The notes under the pieces: model-generated | What the model was told of the DNA's origin: nothing | What the model saw: only the letters and a program-made list of their open reading frames with translations | Database searches by the model: none | Origin: Clostridiales bacterium | GTDB taxonomy: Bacteria > Bacillota > Clostridia > Christensenellales > CAG-138 | Reading direction: 5' to 3' | Assembly: GCA_019416935.1 (NCBI GenBank) | Contig: DXWI01000003.1 | Span: forward strand, 1 to 64,000 | DNA length: 64,000 nucleotides | Program-made: the position numbers and the translations under genes | Shown: piece by piece, positions 60,856-64,000 of the stretch | How positions within the stretch are numbered: position 1 is the stretch's first letter | How the letters are laid out: each line of letters opens with the position of its first letter

Positions 60856-61230
60856 TTACTTCTGGGCTTCGCCGATGGTGTAGGCATAGACGGGCTTGCC
60901 GCCCTTGATATGCTCCTCTACGACGCGCTTCGCCTTCTCCGGCGTCATCTTCACATAGGTGATCTTCTCGTCGCTGCCGTTTTCATACACCTCGACGATG
61001 GGCTCGAGCCGGCAGATGCCGATGCAGCCGGTCTGCGTGACCGTCGCGGTATCCGTCAGGCCCAGCCGGTTCACCTCTTCCACGAGCGTATTGAGCACCG
61101 GTCGCGCGCCCGCGGCGATGCCGCAGGTCGCCATGCCGACGACGATGCGAATCGACTGATGCCCCTCGCGCAGAACGACGCGGCTCTTCATCTTCTCGCG
61201 GATTGCCTGTAATTCAGCCAAAGATTTCAT
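60856..61230 (-). CDS. Thioredoxin-like [2Fe-2S] ferredoxin, HndB-type
   Basis: A 124-aa protein with a leading coiled helix (SLAELQAIREKMKSRVVLRE) and the cluster ligands GMATCGIAAGA and TQTGCIGICRLEP (four-Cys thioredoxin-like pattern, the first pair represented by one Cys and Ala). The spacing of the first motif (TCGIAAGA) lacks the usual second Cys found in CGxxxC, so cluster binding may use a different ligand. It precedes hydB by 18 bp and may deliver electrons to it. Confidence 0.88.
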   Translation of the reverse strand: MKSLAELQAIREKMKSRVVLREGHQSIRIVVGMATCGIAAGARPVLNTLVEEVNRLGLTDTATVTQTGCIGICRLEPIVEVYENGSDEKITYVKMTPEKAKRVVEEHIKGGKPVYAYTIGEAQK

Positions 61231-61260
61231 AAAACGTTCTTCCTTTCGTTTTCATTGTTG

Positions 61261-61863
61261 CTAAAAACCATCCGTTCCGGTCGTCTCCATCGCCTCCGCA
61301 ACGCTCTCCTGCAGCCAGCGCAGCACCTCCGGCGCATCGAGCGGCACATCGCCGCCGAGCACCTGCCGCATCTCGGCCGTATCGAGCCAGAACGGCTCCG
61401 CCATACCGGCCAGATCCAGCGACAAAGAAATATCGATATTCGGATTCCCCTGCACGAGCGTCATCATCGTTGCCGGCAGGTCGCCCAGCGGCACGCAGTC
61501 GATATGCGCCGTATCAAACGCGGCGGTTACGCGCGTGCCGTGCGCGCTTCCGGCCGCAAACGCTTCCCCCGGCCCCATGCCGCCCGGTGTGTCCCGGCGC
61601 GACGCGATGGTCAGCGCGCCGCCCGTCTGCTCCGCCGCCAGCTTGAGCAGCGGCAGGCCCAGCCCCACCGGCCGGGTCGTCCGCGTGGTGGCGAACGGGT
61701 CGGTCACGCGGCCAAGGAGCGCTTCGTCCATGCCGCAGCCGTCGTCGGTGATCGTGAGGGTTCGCCGCGAGCCGGCATCCGCAATCGCAATCTCGATGTG
61801 CGCCGCACCGGCGCGAACCGAGTTCTCGGCAATATCGAGGATGTTGAGCGCCAGTTCCTTCAT
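61261..61863 (-). CDS. HATPase-domain ATP-binding protein of the hydrogenase operon
   Basis: A 200-aa protein with a GHKL ATPase fold: N box LDIAENSVRAGA, G1 box ITDDGCGMD, and GLGLPLLKLAAEQTGG. There is no HisKA domain or sensor, so it resembles anti-sigma kinase-like or histidine-kinase ATPase modules. The start overlaps the PHP gene by four bases. Genes of this type are regular neighbours of clostridial bifurcating hydrogenases; its job may be regulatory phosphorylation, which is unproven. Confidence 0.85.
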   Translation of the reverse strand: MKELALNILDIAENSVRAGAAHIEIAIADAGSRRTLTITDDGCGMDEALLGRVTDPFATTRTTRPVGLGLPLLKLAAEQTGGALTIASRRDTPGGMGPGEAFAAGSAHGTRVTAAFDTAHIDCVPLGDLPATMMTLVQGNPNIDISLSLDLAGMAEPFWLDTAEMRQVLGGDVPLDAPEVLRWLQESVAEAMETTGTDGF

Positions 61864-62582
61864 CGGCCCCCTCCGTCGAGCAGTCGAATGAGCGCGCTGC
61901 GCACCTGCTGCGCGTCGCCGCCGTGAAGCGGCAGAGTACAGGCCGCGTCCGCAATGTTCCAGAGATGGTGCGCGTCGCTCGCGGTGATGACCCGTCGGCG
62001 GTACCGTTCGGCAAGCGCCCGCGCCCGATCCGGATCCGCGACCTCGAGCGTTGCAAACGCCGGTTCCTCCGGGATCGTACCGAGAATGGCGAGGATGCCG
62101 TTGGCCTCGCGGTCGATGTGCGCCGGGTAGGCGGCGCCGCCGTGGGAGCGGACAAGCCGCACCGCCCGTTCAAGCGGCAGAGCCGTGGCAAGAATGAGCA
62201 GCGTCGCTTCCTCGCCGGCGGGCGTATCCCGTGTATCCATCAAAATCTGATTTCCAAAGATCTCGGGCCGGTTCTTCCGCTGCATCCGGCACGGCCGCAC
62301 CGCCGCGTCGAACGCCATGGCCGTTTCCAGCGTCGGAAACAGGCACACCAGATGGATTTCCTCAGCCGTGGTCAGCTCCATCCCCGCGACCGGCACGACG
62401 CCGTGCGCCTCGCAGGCGCAGAAGAACGCCGGGCAGTTGCCGCAGCTGTTGTGGTCGGTCAGCGCAGCGATATCCAAGCCGCTGAGCATCGCCATGCCGG
62501 CGATGTTGGCGGGCGTCATGTCGTCGTCCGCGCAGGGCGACAGGCAGGAATGGATGTGCAGCTCGGCCCTGAGCATGCTCAC
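61860..62582 (-). CDS. PHP-domain phosphoesterase
   Basis: A 240-aa metal-dependent phosphoesterase of the polymerase-and-histidinol-phosphatase fold. Metal ligands are visible in ELHIHSCLSPCAD (HxH), ALTDHNSCGN (DH), VPVAGMELTTAEEIHLV (E, H), and ITASDAHHLWNI (DAH). It overlaps the genes on both sides by four bases. PHP proteins of this kind recur in hydrogenase operons such as that of Thermotoga maritima; the substrate is unknown. Confidence 0.9.
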   Translation of the reverse strand: MSMLRAELHIHSCLSPCADDDMTPANIAGMAMLSGLDIAALTDHNSCGNCPAFFCACEAHGVVPVAGMELTTAEEIHLVCLFPTLETAMAFDAAVRPCRMQRKNRPEIFGNQILMDTRDTPAGEEATLLILATALPLERAVRLVRSHGGAAYPAHIDREANGILAILGTIPEEPAFATLEVADPDRARALAERYRRRVITASDAHHLWNIADAACTLPLHGGDAQQVRSALIRLLDGGGR

Positions 62583-62908
62583 GTCAGCAGGCCGGCAAGC
62601 CCCGCCGCCTGGTAGAACGCGGATTCCTGCGTACCGAGCAGGTTGACGCCGCGTGCCATGGCCAGCTCCGCCACGCCCTCATCGGGCACGACATCCTCGC
62701 AGAGGAGGATGGCGGCGCAGTCGGTCAGCGCAGCCACCGCAATGATGTTGCGGTTCGACATGATCGTCAGCCACGCCGCGTCCGCCGGCGCGCGCCCCAT
62801 GACCCAGCTGAGCAGGTCGCCCGCATATCCGCCGCGCACCTCTCGCTCCGGGTCGGGCAGCGCAAACGCCGTCCATCCAAACCGCTCCATCATCTGTTGC
62901 ACCGTCAT
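62579..62908 (-). CDS. DRTGG-domain-like protein
   Basis: A 109-aa protein beginning MTVQQMMERFGWTAFALPD. It contains DLLSWVMGRAPADAAWLTIMSNRNIIAVAALTDCAAILLCEDVVPDEGVAELAMARGVNLLGT in which SWVMG and the following loop match the DRTGG fold (related to phosphotransacetylase N-terminal domains). It overlaps both neighbours (ATGA). It is probably a small regulatory or ligand-binding protein of the hydrogenase group. Confidence 0.82.
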   Translation of the reverse strand: MTVQQMMERFGWTAFALPDPEREVRGGYAGDLLSWVMGRAPADAAWLTIMSNRNIIAVAALTDCAAILLCEDVVPDEGVAELAMARGVNLLGTQESAFYQAAGLAGLLT

Positions 62909-63999
62909 GGCTGTTCGCGCTCCTCCTGATGCAGTTGTTGCACGCGCTCGCGCATGCGCACAATGCACTCCTCCGGCCGGCACTCGCCGCGCACGACGTC
63001 CTCCGCAAACGCGCGGCAGGTCGGCGCGCCGCAGAACCCGCAGTCGAGTTCCGGCAGCGTCGTGTAAATTTCCTCGATGCGGGACATCTTTTCGAGCGCG
63101 CGCTCCATATCCTCGTCGAGCCTGGCGGCCGGCCGGTACTGGATCATGGAATCATACAAAAATCCGTTCGGCACGAACGACGCGTCGCCATAGGGCGGGA
63201 TGCGGTTTTCCGATACCGGCAGATAGCGCCGGATCGACTGCAGGCGCACGCGGGCGATATACGGGTTTTCTACCGTCGCCACCCCGCCGACGCAGCCGCC
63301 GTCGCAGGCGTTGAGCTCGATGAAATCCAGCATGGGGAAGCTGCCCGTCTCGATCTGGTCGAGCACACGGATCACGTTTTCAATGCCGTCCGCGGCCAGA
63401 TAGCGGTCGCTGTACAGCGCGCCGCCCTCGCCGCCTGTGCTGGCCCAGCTGATGCCGGTGCGCCCCGTGCGGCTCGTGGCCTCCGGCGCCACGCCCCGGC
63501 GCATGACCGGCAAAAGACGAAAATAGATGTCGCTCATGGACACGACATAGTCCACGCTGTCGCTCGGGTTGGACCAGTTTTTTACAAAGCTCGCCTTGGC
63601 CGGACAGGGCGAGATGAACACGGTGCAGATTTCATCCTCGCGCAGCTCCGGATGCTTGCGCAGCGCCTCCGCCTTGGCCAGCCGGCTCGCGATCTCGATC
63701 GGTGGCAGAATCGGCATGATGTGGTCGCACAGGTACGGAAAGCGCAGGCTGATGAGCCGCACAATGGTCGGGCAGGCCGAGTTGATGACCGGCCGCGGAA
63801 TGTCCATGCGGCGCATATAGTTGCGCGTATACTCGGAGACCAGCTCCGCCGCCTGCGCCACCTCAAACACCTGATCAAAGCCGATATCGAGCAGGCCCTG
63901 CAATACATAGTCCACATCGTCGAGATGGTCAAACTGACCGTACAGCGACGGCGCGGGCAGGGCGATGCGCCATTTTTTCTTCTCGGGAATATCCTCCAT
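62905..63999 (-). CDS. Sensory-type [FeFe] hydrogenase homologue (partial, runs off the window)
   Basis: The visible 364 residues cover an H-cluster-like domain with altered motifs: SACPTIV in place of TSCCPxW, SPCPAKASF for the MPCxxKxxE box, and NACDGGCVGG for CPGGC. A C-terminal four-Cys cluster motif CGFCGAPTCRAF follows, then a basic tail. The pattern resembles the HydS-like group thought to sense H2 rather than turn it over. The 5' end lies beyond 64000, so the N-terminal ferredoxin domain and start are not seen. It is the first visible gene of the operon. Confidence 0.85.
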   Translation of the reverse strand: MEDIPEKKKWRIALPAPSLYGQFDHLDDVDYVLQGLLDIGFDQVFEVAQAAELVSEYTRNYMRRMDIPRPVINSACPTIVRLISLRFPYLCDHIMPILPPIEIASRLAKAEALRKHPELREDEICTVFISPCPAKASFVKNWSNPSDSVDYVVSMSDIYFRLLPVMRRGVAPEATSRTGRTGISWASTGGEGGALYSDRYLAADGIENVIRVLDQIETGSFPMLDFIELNACDGGCVGGVATVENPYIARVRLQSIRRYLPVSENRIPPYGDASFVPNGFLYDSMIQYRPAARLDEDMERALEKMSRIEEIYTTLPELDCGFCGAPTCRAFAEDVVRGECRPEECIVRMRERVQQLHQEEREQP

Positions 64000-64000
64000 C

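Overview
The window looks like a chromosomal segment of a GC-rich, anaerobic, Gram-positive gut-type bacterium of the Clostridia (inference). The reasons are a SipW/sortase B surface operon, an NADH-linked [FeFe] hydrogenase operon with a sensory-type hydrogenase homologue, an ATP-type PEP carboxykinase, GntR- and AbrB-type regulators directly fused into ABC export operons, lipoprotein importers with Clostridia-like signal peptides, and AGGAGG-type ribosome binding sites. I see no rRNA, CRISPR array, transposase or complete prophage. Two tRNAs (Thr-CGT, Pro-CGG) sit at 25.9-26.06 kb.

Layout. 0-6 kb: hypothetical gene, then a leftward surface operon (a SipW-type signal peptidase joined in frame to a SipW-substrate-like domain, a sortase-anchored protein, and sortase B), then a membrane-anchored LuxR-type regulator. 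6-14 kb: a divergent pair (52-residue protein and XRE regulator), a HAD phosphatase, a large CotH/lamin-tail lipoprotein, and a GntR-ABC operon. 13.4-18.2 kb: a leftward FecBCD-type importer with a methyltransferase and XdhC, headed by a ModE-like operator, so probably molybdate or tungstate uptake. 18.4-25.6 kb: AbrB-ABC operon, YbaK, a second sortase-anchored protein, DUF975 protein, Na/Pi symporter and a lone holin. 26.4-32.9 kb: DUF2383 protein, a MarR-controlled heterodimeric ABC exporter and a CDF metal transporter. 33.1-45.8 kb: one long leftward catabolic cluster (BMP-type ABC importer, VOC protein, DRE-TIM metallolyase, thiolase plus DUF35 partner, GntR, 2-hydroxyacid dehydrogenase, FAD-disulfide oxidoreductase, aldehyde dehydrogenase) whose substrate I cannot name. 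46.1-47.8 kb: a scar of truncated genes (CDF tail copy, LacI C-terminus, UraA without its N-terminus). 48.1-49.8 kb: pckA. 50-56.7 kb: AraC-controlled carbohydrate importer with two dehydrogenases. 57.1-64 kb: the hydrogenase operon, running off the right edge.

Three things cut across the map. First, a structured 200-220 bp repeat occurs at 6.6 kb and 13.15 kb, each time between two identical copies of the local terminator-like hairpin, with a diverged copy at 56.9 kb; paired stem changes point to a conserved RNA fold. Second, four genes are each broken by what looks like a single missing base, mostly in a short homopolymer, which may be a sequencing signature rather than biology. Third, many promoters are near-consensus with 17-bp spacing, so operators can be placed with some confidence.

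Best candidates for something undescribed are the 33-46 kb catabolic cluster, the ModE-marked FecBCD-methyltransferase-XdhC operon, the terminator-duplicating repeat family, the signal peptidase-substrate fusion, and a hydrogenase catalytic subunit carrying a rubredoxin-like knuckle domain.
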